A DNA stretch of 64,000 bases from Lachnospiraceae bacterium UBA1729 (lineage in GTDB: Bacteria > Bacillota > Clostridia > Lachnospirales > Lachnospiraceae). This document shows positions 44,737 to 53,385 of this stretch, one piece after another (within the stretch, counting starts at the first letter, position 1; each line of letters begins with the position of its first letter). The translations under genes and the position numbers were made by a program. The DNA lies in contig DCIJ01000055.1 in NCBI GenBank assembly GCA_002315945.1, positions 1-64,000 of the forward strand, read 5' to 3'. The notes under the pieces are model-generated. The model had not been told where the DNA came from and ran no database searches. It saw only the letters and a program-made list of their open reading frames with translations.

Positions 44737-46560
44737 TTACTTTCCTCCAATACCTTCATCAAGGCTTGCGCCTGTAATCTTATTTACCAATGTATTACAG
44801 ATAAGAATAGTCACAATCAAAATAAGATTTATTGCACTTGAGAATGCATACAGACCCATCTCATCAAAATAATCAAGTGTTGTAGACAGGATGAATCCCT
44901 GAGTACACAGAAGTAGGAACAATGACAGCTCTCTTAAGCAGGTCATAAACGGAAGCATGAATCCGCTGATAATGGATGACTTCTGGATAGGAATAATTAT
45001 CCTTGTCATTCTCTTGAACCATCCCAGATCCTGAATAATTGCCGCCTCCTCAATCTCTCCTGACAGCTGCAGCATGGAGTTCAGCGCAGCCCTGGATGCG
45101 AAGGGGATGTATTTAATAGTTCCTACAATAATTAACAGTGCATAAGTATTAAACAGATTAATCTTCTCATTAGAGAAAAGTATGAAGAAGGCTGCACCTA
45201 CTGCCAGCGAGGGCATCAGGTAGGGCAGGAAAGCAACATTGTTTACATAATTCGCCCATCTGCTTCTTCTGTTTTTACTAACAGCATATCCAATCAGTGT
45301 TCCAATGGTACCTGCAATCAGAGCACACATAACTGCTACAAACATGGTACCTCTGAAGGCATGCCATATTGTGTTGTTAAACAGAATACCATTCTGTCCA
45401 TACAGTGCTCCTGCATTGTTGTCCCTGGTCAGCCACCATTTTGTGGTAAGCTGGCTGAAATCCCCTGTGTACAGGAAGCTGTAATCTCCGGGATTTGGCA
45501 GGAAGGTCTCAATAGCAAAGGATATGATAGGGAAAATACTTGTAAAAAATGTTACAACTATCAGGACAATACCTATTACATATTTTCCCATCTTTCCAAG
45601 ATTAATCTTGGAAATCTGTCCACTCTTACCAGTTACAGTTGTATAGCTTTTTCTGCTCTTAAGGCTCATCTGATTCATTCCAAGAATCAGGATACCAAAT
45701 ATCATCATGATAATTGCCAGAATGCTGGCTTCACCAGTGTATTTGGAGTTAAGAGATACATACTTGGTTGAAAGGGTGCTAAGCTCCAGGTAATGAGGAA
45801 CAGGATAGCTTCCCATTGCTGATCCAAATACCAGCAGGATTGTTGAAAGGATAGCAGGCTTAACCATGGGAAGTGTGACCCTGGTCATTATTTTCCACTT
45901 GGGTGTATCCAGAATAGTTGCTGCCTCTTCCAGGTTGGCATCCATATTTCTGAAGATTCCACCTATCATAATATAGGCAAAAGGTGCATAGTGAAGACCT
46001 AATACTATTGCGCAGGGAAGGATTCCTCTGCACCACCACTTTGGCATCTCAATTCCAAACAAAGTTGCCAACAGTCCGTTGGCTGTTCCTGTAACAGCAT
46101 TGCTGTTAAAGAGGTTTTGCCATACAACCGCCAGTGTCCACTGGGGCATGATATAGGGAAAAATAAATATCGAACTTAAATATTTTTTAAATTTAAGATT
46201 TGTTCTCGTTACTAAAAATGCGAATAATCCACCAAATACAATTGATATGAGGCAGGTAAATACTGCCAACAGCAGAGTATTCAGTGTAGGAGTCCATAAA
46301 TTAGTTTTTGCAAGCTTACTGGTAAACAAATCCACATAGTTAACATGTGTAAATCCAGTTGCACGACCGGTAAGATGCTGATCAATGGTTCCGGGATGAA
46401 TCTTAAAGGTATCCCTTACTATGGCCACTATAGGTGATACGGTGGAAAAGGTGGCCGCAATTCCGAATAAAAGTAGTATTACATTCTGGGGTTTTGAAAA
46501 ATACGTTTTTATTCTATTCAGTATAATTACCCCTTTATTTATCTTTTTTGTCTTTTCCAT
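44737..46560 (-). CDS. ABC transporter permease, two fused membrane domains (FbpB/AfuB type)
   Basis: A 607-residue protein with two tandem permease domains, each ending in an EAA loop: EEAATILDTPKWKIMTRVTLP (about residue 215) and EEAAIIQDLGWFKRMTRI (about 510). About 12 helices in total. Fused double permeases of this kind serve ferric iron (FbpB), phosphonate-type and hexose-phosphate (AfuB) importers. One protein would form the whole channel. It follows the receptor gene across a terminator-like hairpin and precedes the ATPase. Confidence 0.88.
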   Translation of the reverse strand: MEKTKKINKGVIILNRIKTYFSKPQNVILLLFGIAATFSTVSPIVAIVRDTFKIHPGTIDQHLTGRATGFTHVNYVDLFTSKLAKTNLWTPTLNTLLLAVFTCLISIVFGGLFAFLVTRTNLKFKKYLSSIFIFPYIMPQWTLAVVWQNLFNSNAVTGTANGLLATLFGIEMPKWWCRGILPCAIVLGLHYAPFAYIMIGGIFRNMDANLEEAATILDTPKWKIMTRVTLPMVKPAILSTILLVFGSAMGSYPVPHYLELSTLSTKYVSLNSKYTGEASILAIIMMIFGILILGMNQMSLKSRKSYTTVTGKSGQISKINLGKMGKYVIGIVLIVVTFFTSIFPIISFAIETFLPNPGDYSFLYTGDFSQLTTKWWLTRDNNAGALYGQNGILFNNTIWHAFRGTMFVAVMCALIAGTIGTLIGYAVSKNRRSRWANYVNNVAFLPYLMPSLAVGAAFFILFSNEKINLFNTYALLIIVGTIKYIPFASRAALNSMLQLSGEIEEAAIIQDLGWFKRMTRIIIPIQKSSIISGFMLPFMTCLRELSLFLLLCTQGFILSTTLDYFDEMGLYAFSSAINLILIVTILICNTLVNKITGASLDEGIGGK

Positions 46561-46597
46561 AATTTTCTCTCTAATTCACTTTTATCTGGTAAAAAAA

Positions 46598-46652
46598 GTC
46601 GCACTGCGAGCCAGGGATCCATAATCAGGTGATCCCTGACTGTTAGTGCGAC
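46598..46652 (-). terminator. Intercistronic terminator/attenuator between receptor and permease genes
   Basis: A two-part stem, GTCGCACT/AGTGCGAC outside and CAGGGATC/GATCCCTG inside, is followed on the minus strand by seven T residues. It sits 37 bases after the receptor stop. Partial read-through would give high receptor and low permease levels. Confidence 0.88.
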
Positions 46653-46688
46653 CAGCATAAAATTTACTATATTTAAAACTTAAATATC

Positions 46689-48119
46689 TTATTCTTCTAC
46701 AGCGTCTGCATATTTTGTAAGAAGCTCAATCCAGCTACCAACTGTGAATGAAACAGATGCGCAGTATTCAGGATCTTCAAGAACAAGTTCACCAGTTGTT
46801 GTCCACCAGTCATAACCACGGTCATTCTTAGCTTCAAATTCAACTTCGCCAGCTTCGTTTACACCACCCTTGCTGTGGTTGTAGGTCTTTTCAATAGCTT
46901 CTGCTACTACAGGGTTAGCTGAGTATCCACCCATGTCCTTGCCCCATGCGCTAAATCCGTCTTCTGTACATGTCATGTATGCGATAAATGCACATGCTGT
47001 CCAAGGAAGAGGTGAGTTCTCTGTTACAAAGAGGTAATGGCAGTATCCAAATCCACCGATTCCGGTGTAATCATCCTGATAAGCTGATACAGTAATGTTG
47101 TTAACAGATACACCAGCTGACTCTTCTACTGAACGAAGCTTTGAATATACCAGAAGTCCTGCCTGATCTGTTGCTGAATCAGTTACAAGTGTATTGCAGA
47201 TAGGGCCATCATCTGTCTGTGCATTGTAGCTTTCTACCCAGAGCTTGATCCATGCCAGTGCATATTTTCCATCAGCGCCAAGACCTAAGTCAGCTGCCTC
47301 TGATTCCATAGAAGCAATTACAGGATCAAAGTATGCCTTGTCTTCTGCGCTTACCTTGTCATAAGCTTCTCTTAACCAGCCTGCATAGGTATCTTCTGTA
47401 AGCATGTATAAGAAGTTCTTACCAACGATTTCAGAATCGATATCCATGTAAAGTGCATGTGTACCTTCTTTTACAAAATCCCAGCAGTTGTGGTACTCAA
47501 CTGAACCAGTGTTGTTGCTCATAAATACTTTGTTAAGTGTCTGAAGAGGAAGGAAGCCTTCTACCTGATCAGGTGTTGTGCCGTTAGCCTCTGCCCACTC
47601 CTTGGGAACGAATGTATCAAGGATTCCTGTCTGAACCATCTTGGATTCAATCTGGTTACCATCCTGGATAAGTGTCATTGCAAAAGTTCCTGTTTCCTTC
47701 AGTGAATCAGCTGTCAGCTGTTCAAAAATCTTATTGTTCTTTGGCTGCTGCCACTCGAATTCCATATTGTAGGAAGGATCGATAGTCTGCAGATATTCGA
47801 TGAATAAAGGAAGTGCAGTCTTACCACGGCTTGAGTTACCTACACCGTAGAAGGTTGCTCCATTACTTTCTTCAATAGCCTTCTGAGCCAGTTCTTCCAG
47901 AGTCATTCCCTCTGCTTCTTTGATAATTGCCTGAGTAGCTGTAAGGTTCTCAGGTTCAGCAGCTGCTTCTGCTTCCTTTTCAGGTGCAGCTTCACCTGCT
48001 GCTGGAGCTGCCTCTGCTGCAGCTGTGTCGTTTGCTGCTGGAGCACTTGATCCGCAGCCTGTAAGGCTTCCTGCGATCATGCATCCTGCAAGTAACAATG
48101 CTAATGCTTTCTTTTTCAC
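46689..48119 (-). CDS. Substrate-binding lipoprotein of the Afu/Fbp-type importer
   Basis: A 476-residue receptor. The signal peptide ends in SLTGC (Cys22 region), followed by an Ala/Glu/Pro-rich tether (about 28-60) and a type II solute-binding fold. Matching elements are NSSRGKTALPLFIEYL, QDGNQIESKMVQTG, and a C-terminal WSIELL-like helix. Related to family 1 or AfuA-like extracellular receptors, but I cannot assign the ligand; the long length and many aromatic residues point to something bulkier than iron. The start codon is GTG with AAGGAGG upstream. First gene of the transporter operon, divergent from the YesN gene. Confidence 0.82.
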   Translation of the reverse strand: MKKKALALLLAGCMIAGSLTGCGSSAPAANDTAAAEAAPAAGEAAPEKEAEAAAEPENLTATQAIIKEAEGMTLEELAQKAIEESNGATFYGVGNSSRGKTALPLFIEYLQTIDPSYNMEFEWQQPKNNKIFEQLTADSLKETGTFAMTLIQDGNQIESKMVQTGILDTFVPKEWAEANGTTPDQVEGFLPLQTLNKVFMSNNTGSVEYHNCWDFVKEGTHALYMDIDSEIVGKNFLYMLTEDTYAGWLREAYDKVSAEDKAYFDPVIASMESEAADLGLGADGKYALAWIKLWVESYNAQTDDGPICNTLVTDSATDQAGLLVYSKLRSVEESAGVSVNNITVSAYQDDYTGIGGFGYCHYLFVTENSPLPWTACAFIAYMTCTEDGFSAWGKDMGGYSANPVVAEAIEKTYNHSKGGVNEAGEVEFEAKNDRGYDWWTTTGELVLEDPEYCASVSFTVGSWIELLTKYADAVEE

Positions 48120-48186
48120 TTAAATTTCCTCCTTTTTATCTTGCCCCTGTTTTCGTTCATCAAAAGCAATGTTTGTTGATGGTTAA

Positions 48187-48262
48187 ATTATAGAAAATCA
48201 TTTTGTGCAAATAAATGCGACAAAACTGTTATTATGTTTGAATTTCTGACATATTGCACAAA
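48187..48262. promoter_or_regulatory. Divergent regulatory region with paired TTTGTGCAA inverted repeats
   Basis: TTTGTGCAA at 48202-48210 and its exact reverse complement TTGCACAAA at 48254-48262 are 52 bases apart centre to centre, about five helical turns. A TATAAT -10 box for the receptor gene lies at 48192-48187 on the minus strand, with no good -35. The layout suits an activator such as the YesN regulator encoded next to it. Confidence 0.55.
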
Positions 48263-48333
48263 CCTCCGGCATTTTTTTCCCGATGTGCCACTGCAATCTT
48301 GAAAATCCGAACAAAACATAATACAATTTCCGC

Positions 48334-49098
48334 ATGTATAAAGTTATTATTGTTGATGATGAAGAAACCGTTAGAAACGGAATAAATATGGAAACAGCCT
48401 GGGCTGATTTGGATATGCTGGTTGTCGCCAGCTGTGACAATGGGCAGAGTGCCTATGAAGCAGTCCTTAAATTTCAGCCTGATATTATTGTGTCTGACAT
48501 CAGAATGCCAGTAATGGATGGTATCGAACTCCTCACCCGTCTGAGAGAGGATGGCAATGAGGCCTTTGTGATCTTTCTTACCGCCTACAGCGATTTCAGC
48601 TATGCCCAGTCAGCTCTGAAATTATCCGCAGTGGACTATCTGCTAAAGCCCTTTGAGGATGGAGCATTGGAAGCCAGCCTAAAAAAGGTCAAAGCCAAGC
48701 TGGAGGCCAGAGAAAAGTCAGCTTCCAATGGAGAAGAGCCTGAGAGACGAGTTATTGCAATAAAAAACGGACAGTTCTCCAAATATACTGAAGAAGCTCT
48801 GTCCGTAATTCACTCATCCTATTCTGATTTTGATCTGGGTGTAAAATCCATAGCCGAGAGTCTGTCAATCAGCGATGGTCATCTCAGTCACCTGTTCAAG
48901 AAGGAAACCGGCCTTACCATTAATGACTATCTGACCCGCTACCGCATTCAGACCTCCATGAATCTGCTGAAGGACTGCAGAATCAAGGTCTACGAGGCAG
49001 CTGAGCAGTGTGGCTATAGAGATATCCGTTACTTTTCAACTCTTTTTAAAAAGATTACTGGAGTATCTCCCTCTGATTATCAGAATAATTCAAAATAG
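48334..49098 (+). CDS. YesN-type response regulator (receiver + AraC HTH)
   Basis: A 254-residue transcription regulator. The receiver domain begins MYKVIIVDDEETVRNG, with phospho-acceptor Asp55 in IVSDIRMP and Lys in YLLKPF. The C-terminal AraC/XylS DNA-binding domain (about 155-254) has two helix-turn-helix motifs ending in YRDIRYFSTLFKKITGVSPSDY. It pairs with the YesM-type kinase encoded on the opposite strand. It starts about 4 bases after a CATAAT-like -10 and no ribosome site is visible, so leaderless translation is possible. Its stop lies 44 bases inside the end of the kinase gene. Controls the adjacent transporter, by inference. Confidence 0.93.
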   Translation: MYKVIIVDDEETVRNGINMETAWADLDMLVVASCDNGQSAYEAVLKFQPDIIVSDIRMPVMDGIELLTRLREDGNEAFVIFLTAYSDFSYAQSALKLSAVDYLLKPFEDGALEASLKKVKAKLEAREKSASNGEEPERRVIAIKNGQFSKYTEEALSVIHSSYSDFDLGVKSIAESLSISDGHLSHLFKKETGLTINDYLTRYRIQTSMNLLKDCRIKVYEAAEQCGYRDIRYFSTLFKKITGVSPSDYQNNSK

Positions 49099-50797
49099 GC
49101 ATTATTATGGATACAATGGCACCCTTTTCCTGGTTGGCTGCCTTAATTCCATATTTTTCTCCATAATTCAGACGAATTATGGTATCTGCATTCTTGAATC
49201 CAATATGCCCTTTCAGCTCATTTTTATCAGAGCTGTTGAGGGCTTTTAATATGTCCTCATCAAATCCCTTACCATCATCCTCCACGTCAATATGGAGAAT
49301 TTCCTCACTGTCGACTCCGGTAAATTCATGCCATATATTTACAAAGATATGTCCCCTGTTGGATTCACTCAGTCCATGGATAATGGCATTTTCAACTATT
49401 GGCTGCACAATCAGCTTGGGTACCATGACATCCTCCAGCTCCATAGGAAGCTCCTCATCATAGGTAAACCCATCCTTAAACCGGATATTCTGGATATTAA
49501 TATAATTATTTACCAGTTCCATCTCCTGCTTGAGAGTGATGAACTGATTTCCTGATATACTTGTCCGCAATAACTTTGCCAGATTGCTTACCAGACTGGC
49601 CAGCTCATCAGCCCCATGCTCCTTGGCTCCCCACTTGATTGTATCCAGGGTATTATATAAAAAATGGGGATTTAACTGTGCCTGCATCATGGCAATATTG
49701 CTTTCATTAAGTTCCTTCTGCTGCGCAATCTGGGTCTCAATATGTGCTTCCAGCCTTCCGGTCATCAGATTGAAACTTTCTGCCAATTCTCCCAGTTCAT
49801 CTGTCCTTCTGTTATCAACCCGGACATGCAGATCCCCTTCTCTTACTACCTTCATGGCATTTCTCATATCTTTTATGGGTTTTAGCAAAAATCCGGTGAT
49901 TATTCCTGCTGCCAAAAGACACAGACCCAGTGATACAACCGCCATAATCGACATTACACCATACATGGTTCTGGTTATCTCTCCTGTAATCAGGTGTTCG
50001 CGTCCCAGTACAATATACAGCTTCAGATCATCCAGCTTAGAAATATAAAAAACCAGTTCATCTGAATCCTGTTTAATGCTCTCGCCATTCATTCGTCTTT
50101 CCCGAAGAATCTGGGCCAGATTGCGTTCCTTGGCTTCATTGGTAGAATATATTTCTTCCCAGAATTCATCCAGTACTGCAATACAGCTGCCCGAATCGTA
50201 GCTGCCCTCCAGCATTGCTTTTAACCCGGCATCTGTCAGTCCCAGCACCACATAACCTATGCATTCCTCATCATCGTTTAAAATGGCCTTGGCTCCCTCA
50301 ATTCGCACACCGTCATTTTCTGAATACTGGGATACTTTTTTCAATTCAAACTGGTCCGGATGGGATTTTGCTGTCTTTAGTATGCCCCAGTAGGAAGGCA
50401 GAATCTCTGCACCGACTCTGGATGTGGTTGAAAAAACATTTTTGCCCGAAACATCATAAATATCGAACCAGATCTGACTTCTGTAGGCATTGGTCAGATC
50501 GTACAGCTCAACATAAGCCTTATTTTTTATCCAGCTGTCACGACTCATAATGCCTTTTTTTATCTCAGGGCTCTTTGATATTTTATTGGCCAGCTCATGT
50601 ATCTCATCGCAGTATCCAGCTATGGCAGTTTCAACATTTTCCAGTTCAGCCAGGGTTTTGATCTCATACTCTCTCTTGAGCTGAGATCTGGACATGGAAA
50701 TCAGGAATGTTCCCAGCAAAACCATGGGCACCAGGGATACCACTAAAAACCAGATCAGCAATTCTGTTTTAAATGATTTTTTAAAAGGAGATTTCAT
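49055..50797 (-). CDS. YesM-type membrane sensor histidine kinase
   Basis: A 580-residue kinase with an N-terminal helix (about 14-34), a large extracellular sensor (about 40-270), a second helix (about 280-303), a HAMP domain (about 304-356), the histidine-kinase motif QAQLNPHFLYNTLD with phospho-accepting His378, and a GHKL ATPase domain with LIVQPIVENAIIHGL and DDGKGFDE. This is the LytS/YesM class, partner of YesN. Its ribosome site is GGAG. The gene follows the AfuA/HptA-like lipoprotein gene by 1 base, so that lipoprotein may supply the signal. It is convergent with the regulator, overlapping 44 bases at the 3' ends. Confidence 0.92.
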   Translation of the reverse strand: MKSPFKKSFKTELLIWFLVVSLVPMVLLGTFLISMSRSQLKREYEIKTLAELENVETAIAGYCDEIHELANKISKSPEIKKGIMSRDSWIKNKAYVELYDLTNAYRSQIWFDIYDVSGKNVFSTTSRVGAEILPSYWGILKTAKSHPDQFELKKVSQYSENDGVRIEGAKAILNDDEECIGYVVLGLTDAGLKAMLEGSYDSGSCIAVLDEFWEEIYSTNEAKERNLAQILRERRMNGESIKQDSDELVFYISKLDDLKLYIVLGREHLITGEITRTMYGVMSIMAVVSLGLCLLAAGIITGFLLKPIKDMRNAMKVVREGDLHVRVDNRRTDELGELAESFNLMTGRLEAHIETQIAQQKELNESNIAMMQAQLNPHFLYNTLDTIKWGAKEHGADELASLVSNLAKLLRTSISGNQFITLKQEMELVNNYINIQNIRFKDGFTYDEELPMELEDVMVPKLIVQPIVENAIIHGLSESNRGHIFVNIWHEFTGVDSEEILHIDVEDDGKGFDEDILKALNSSDKNELKGHIGFKNADTIIRLNYGEKYGIKAANQEKGAIVSIIMPILNYSDNQREILQ

Positions 50798-50798
50798 A

Positions 50799-51845
50799 TT
50801 ATTCCGTCTCCTTTTTTATGTAATTAAATCGTTCCAGTATCCTCTGCCTGTCCGCAATCGATCTGTCTATATCATAGAATCTCTCAAAATTTTCACCATT
50901 AGCATTTTCCACTCTGACGCTTCGGCGATACATTCTGTCTCCCAAAAGCTTTTGTACATCCTCACAGACACTAAATTCCAAAAACAGTCTGGCATTATCC
51001 ATATGTCTGGCATTTTTTATTATGGCAGTTCCATCAGGCAGGGCTGTGGTTCCCTCCTGTGGATACAGTATTCCCAGATCTGGATTTGTCTTCATAGCTT
51101 TTAGGGCTGCCTCTTCCAGACAGATTCCTATCATCTTCTCACCAGAGATAACCCGGTCCAGCACAGCTCCGGATTTTTCCAGCAGATCATTATCTAAGTT
51201 GTCCAAAAAGCGGTTCATTATTTCATCTTCTGTCAGTCCGTAATCCTCTGACAGTATCTGAATCAGTGACTCAATGGCAGTATATGAGCTTCCCGAATTT
51301 TCCGGACTGGCAAATGCAATTTTTCCTTTCCAGTAATCATTCAGAATATATACCCAGCTTCTGGGCAGGCTGGCATCATTGACCAGCTTTGAATTGTAGC
51401 ATATTACAATAGGCAGTCTGGAAAAGACAGTATAGCTGTCCGTGGAAGAAGAATAGGCATCATTCAGCTGGTCACTTTTTTCACTCCTGTAGGCCTCAAA
51501 ACAGTCCGCATATACCTGCAGACTATCCACGCCTCCGCCAAACATAATGTCTCCTGCAGGATTCTCTTTTTCCTGCCTGATTCTATCTAACATTTCATTG
51601 GTTCCACCTGCTATTACCTCTACCCATATGCCAGTCCGGTCCTCAAACTCTCTGACTATGGGACCATATATTTCTTCCTTGTGGGATGTGTATACCACCA
51701 GCTTGTCATCTTCCTCTAACAGGAAGTCACCATCCTCTTCTTTCTTTCCGCAGGCAGACAAAAATAAACCTGCGAAAACTACGCAGGTTATTAAAAGCAT
51801 CTGTCCAAATATTCTATTGAAATAATTTTTAATAGATGTCTCCAT
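50799..51845 (-). CDS. AfuA/HptA-like solute-binding lipoprotein, probable ligand sensor
   Basis: A 348-residue exported protein with lipobox LSAC (Cys32) and a periplasmic-binding type II fold: KLVVYTSHKEEIYGPIVREFEDRTGI, AGDIMFGGGVDSLQVY, IAFASPENSGSSYTA and GTTALPDGTAIIKNARHMDNARLFLEF. It is of the FbpA/AfuA class. No transporter gene is adjacent; instead it lies 1 base before the YesM kinase gene. In Staphylococcus aureus the similar HptA senses hexose phosphate together with HptS (YesM-like) and HptR (YesN-like). A sensory rather than transport role is therefore likely, but the ligand is inferred. Confidence 0.82.
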   Translation of the reverse strand: METSIKNYFNRIFGQMLLITCVVFAGLFLSACGKKEEDGDFLLEEDDKLVVYTSHKEEIYGPIVREFEDRTGIWVEVIAGGTNEMLDRIRQEKENPAGDIMFGGGVDSLQVYADCFEAYRSEKSDQLNDAYSSSTDSYTVFSRLPIVICYNSKLVNDASLPRSWVYILNDYWKGKIAFASPENSGSSYTAIESLIQILSEDYGLTEDEIMNRFLDNLDNDLLEKSGAVLDRVISGEKMIGICLEEAALKAMKTNPDLGILYPQEGTTALPDGTAIIKNARHMDNARLFLEFSVCEDVQKLLGDRMYRRSVRVENANGENFERFYDIDRSIADRQRILERFNYIKKETE

Positions 51846-51847
51846 GG

Positions 51848-52633
51848 TTAATCTATATAATCCTCAACCAGATTGAGCTTGTTGTCCTTAGCCAACTGTA
51901 AGCACCCCTTAACAGAATCATCATACAGCCATTCAGGGTCATGGGCATCGCTTCCAACAATTACACGGATATCTGTTCCCTTAAGTTTATCCCAAAACAG
52001 TCTGTCTGTATAGGGATATCTGTCTCCTGTTGAAAAACTTCTGATTCCACGCCTTATTCCATTGGCATTTAATTCCAGAATATAACCCCGACTTACAGCC
52101 GCATCAATAAGTATCTCATCGGCTTTTGCACAGCCTTCACTTCCATCTATGTCTGACATATAGTACAAATCCGGGTGAGCCACGTATGAAAAATATCCTG
52201 TTTTCATTGCTCTTACCACTGAATTAGCATAGCCCACTGCCTGTTCTCCGTTTTCCAGACAATTGAACAGCCATGTGATATATCCACTTTCATCCATATA
52301 ATAGTGCTGACCTAATATCAGATATTCGACCCCTTTGCTATTTAATAGCCAGTCATAGTATCCATCATACTGCCACAGATACTCCGCTTCCAGTCCTACA
52401 CGAATACTGATATCATCCTTATATACTTCCTTAAGCCTAAAGCATTCATCCAGATATCCGCTCAGTTCTTCAAAGGCCATTCTGTTAGAAAAGGCATCCC
52501 CTGGAAAGGGCGCATGCTCTGTCATTCCCAAATCGGTAAAGCCCAGACTAATGGCTTTTTTTACATAGTCTTCCAGTGTTCCCGTTGCATGACCACATAT
52601 TTCATTATGTGTATGAAAATTTTTTCTAAACAT
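51848..52633 (-). CDS. PHP-domain phosphoesterase, histidinol-phosphatase HisJ type
   Basis: A 261-residue metal-dependent phosphoesterase. The PHP motifs are FHTHNEICGHATG (H7, H9), TEHAPF, RVGLEAEY, GQHYYM, YVAHPDL and GSDAHDPEW. HisJ-type histidinol-phosphate phosphatases share this pattern, and so do other PHP phosphatases that act on small phosphate esters. No other histidine biosynthesis gene is present, so its natural substrate here could be another phosphate compound. It overlaps nothing but is separated by only 2 bases from each neighbour in the operon. Confidence 0.85.
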   Translation of the reverse strand: MFRKNFHTHNEICGHATGTLEDYVKKAISLGFTDLGMTEHAPFPGDAFSNRMAFEELSGYLDECFRLKEVYKDDISIRVGLEAEYLWQYDGYYDWLLNSKGVEYLILGQHYYMDESGYITWLFNCLENGEQAVGYANSVVRAMKTGYFSYVAHPDLYYMSDIDGSEGCAKADEILIDAAVSRGYILELNANGIRRGIRSFSTGDRYPYTDRLFWDKLKGTDIRVIVGSDAHDPEWLYDDSVKGCLQLAKDNKLNLVEDYID

Positions 52634-52635
52634 AT

Positions 52636-53373
52636 CTAAGAATTATCCCTACGTTCGCCTTCATTATCATAGCATTCACAGAATCTTGCCATGAAAGATT
52701 CCGGCTCATCTCCTGCATAGAGGTGACCCAGATCTCCAAAGGCTGAAATTCTAAAGATTGCCCGCCCTTTTCTCCTCTCCTCTGTATACACAGAAGTCAC
52801 AGAGGATGGCAGTGCACAGGTTCCATGCCACAAAATCATTGGGCTGATATTCATCAGATGCGATAACAGCACACTTTCCAGACCAAAATGACAGAAAAAG
52901 GCAATTGTATCATTATTAGCTTCCTTCACATCATACAACAGACCATTTCGAACATATCCATGCTCTGCCAGCACCTGGTCAAAGCAGGCACATATTCTGT
53001 CATATTCTTCCCCCACCTTGCCGGCTGCCATTATAGGATCCGTCTTCCAGGCATCCCTGTCATACATATGGGGACGGCTGGTCCAGTCCTCAGGAACCCA
53101 GTCCCATGCTATTGTATCCTTTTTATCCGGTCTGTCAATCTTGCATGGAAATTCCTTGAGCCATTCACAAGAAATAGCGGTGTCGGTCTGACCCAACGCC
53201 GCTAATGAAGGTGCAGCTGTCATTGCCGCCCTTCCTAAGGGCGACACATAACACTGCTTAATATTCATTTTACCAATCTTTTTAGCAAGAAGTTCTACCT
53301 CTCTCTTGCCCTTTGGGGTCAGCCCGTCAACTGTGTAATCCGGCTCCCCATGTCTGACTATTAATAATCTCAT
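52636..53373 (-). CDS. Histidine phosphatase (phosphoglycerate mutase-like) family protein
   Basis: A 245-residue enzyme with the branch 1 signature LIVRHGEPDYTVDGLTPKGKREV (His8), the second histidine in AFFCHFGLESVL, and CYVSPLGRAAMTA. Such enzymes hydrolyse phosphate esters or move phosphate on sugars and metabolites. AGGTGG lies 5 bases before the start. With the PHP enzyme it forms a pair of phosphatases within an operon that also encodes an AfuA-like lipoprotein and a kinase. Substrate unknown. Confidence 0.86.
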   Translation of the reverse strand: MRLLIVRHGEPDYTVDGLTPKGKREVELLAKKIGKMNIKQCYVSPLGRAAMTAAPSLAALGQTDTAISCEWLKEFPCKIDRPDKKDTIAWDWVPEDWTSRPHMYDRDAWKTDPIMAAGKVGEEYDRICACFDQVLAEHGYVRNGLLYDVKEANNDTIAFFCHFGLESVLLSHLMNISPMILWHGTCALPSSVTSVYTEERRKGRAIFRISAFGDLGHLYAGDEPESFMARFCECYDNEGERRDNS

Positions 53374-53385
53374 TATTCCACCTGT

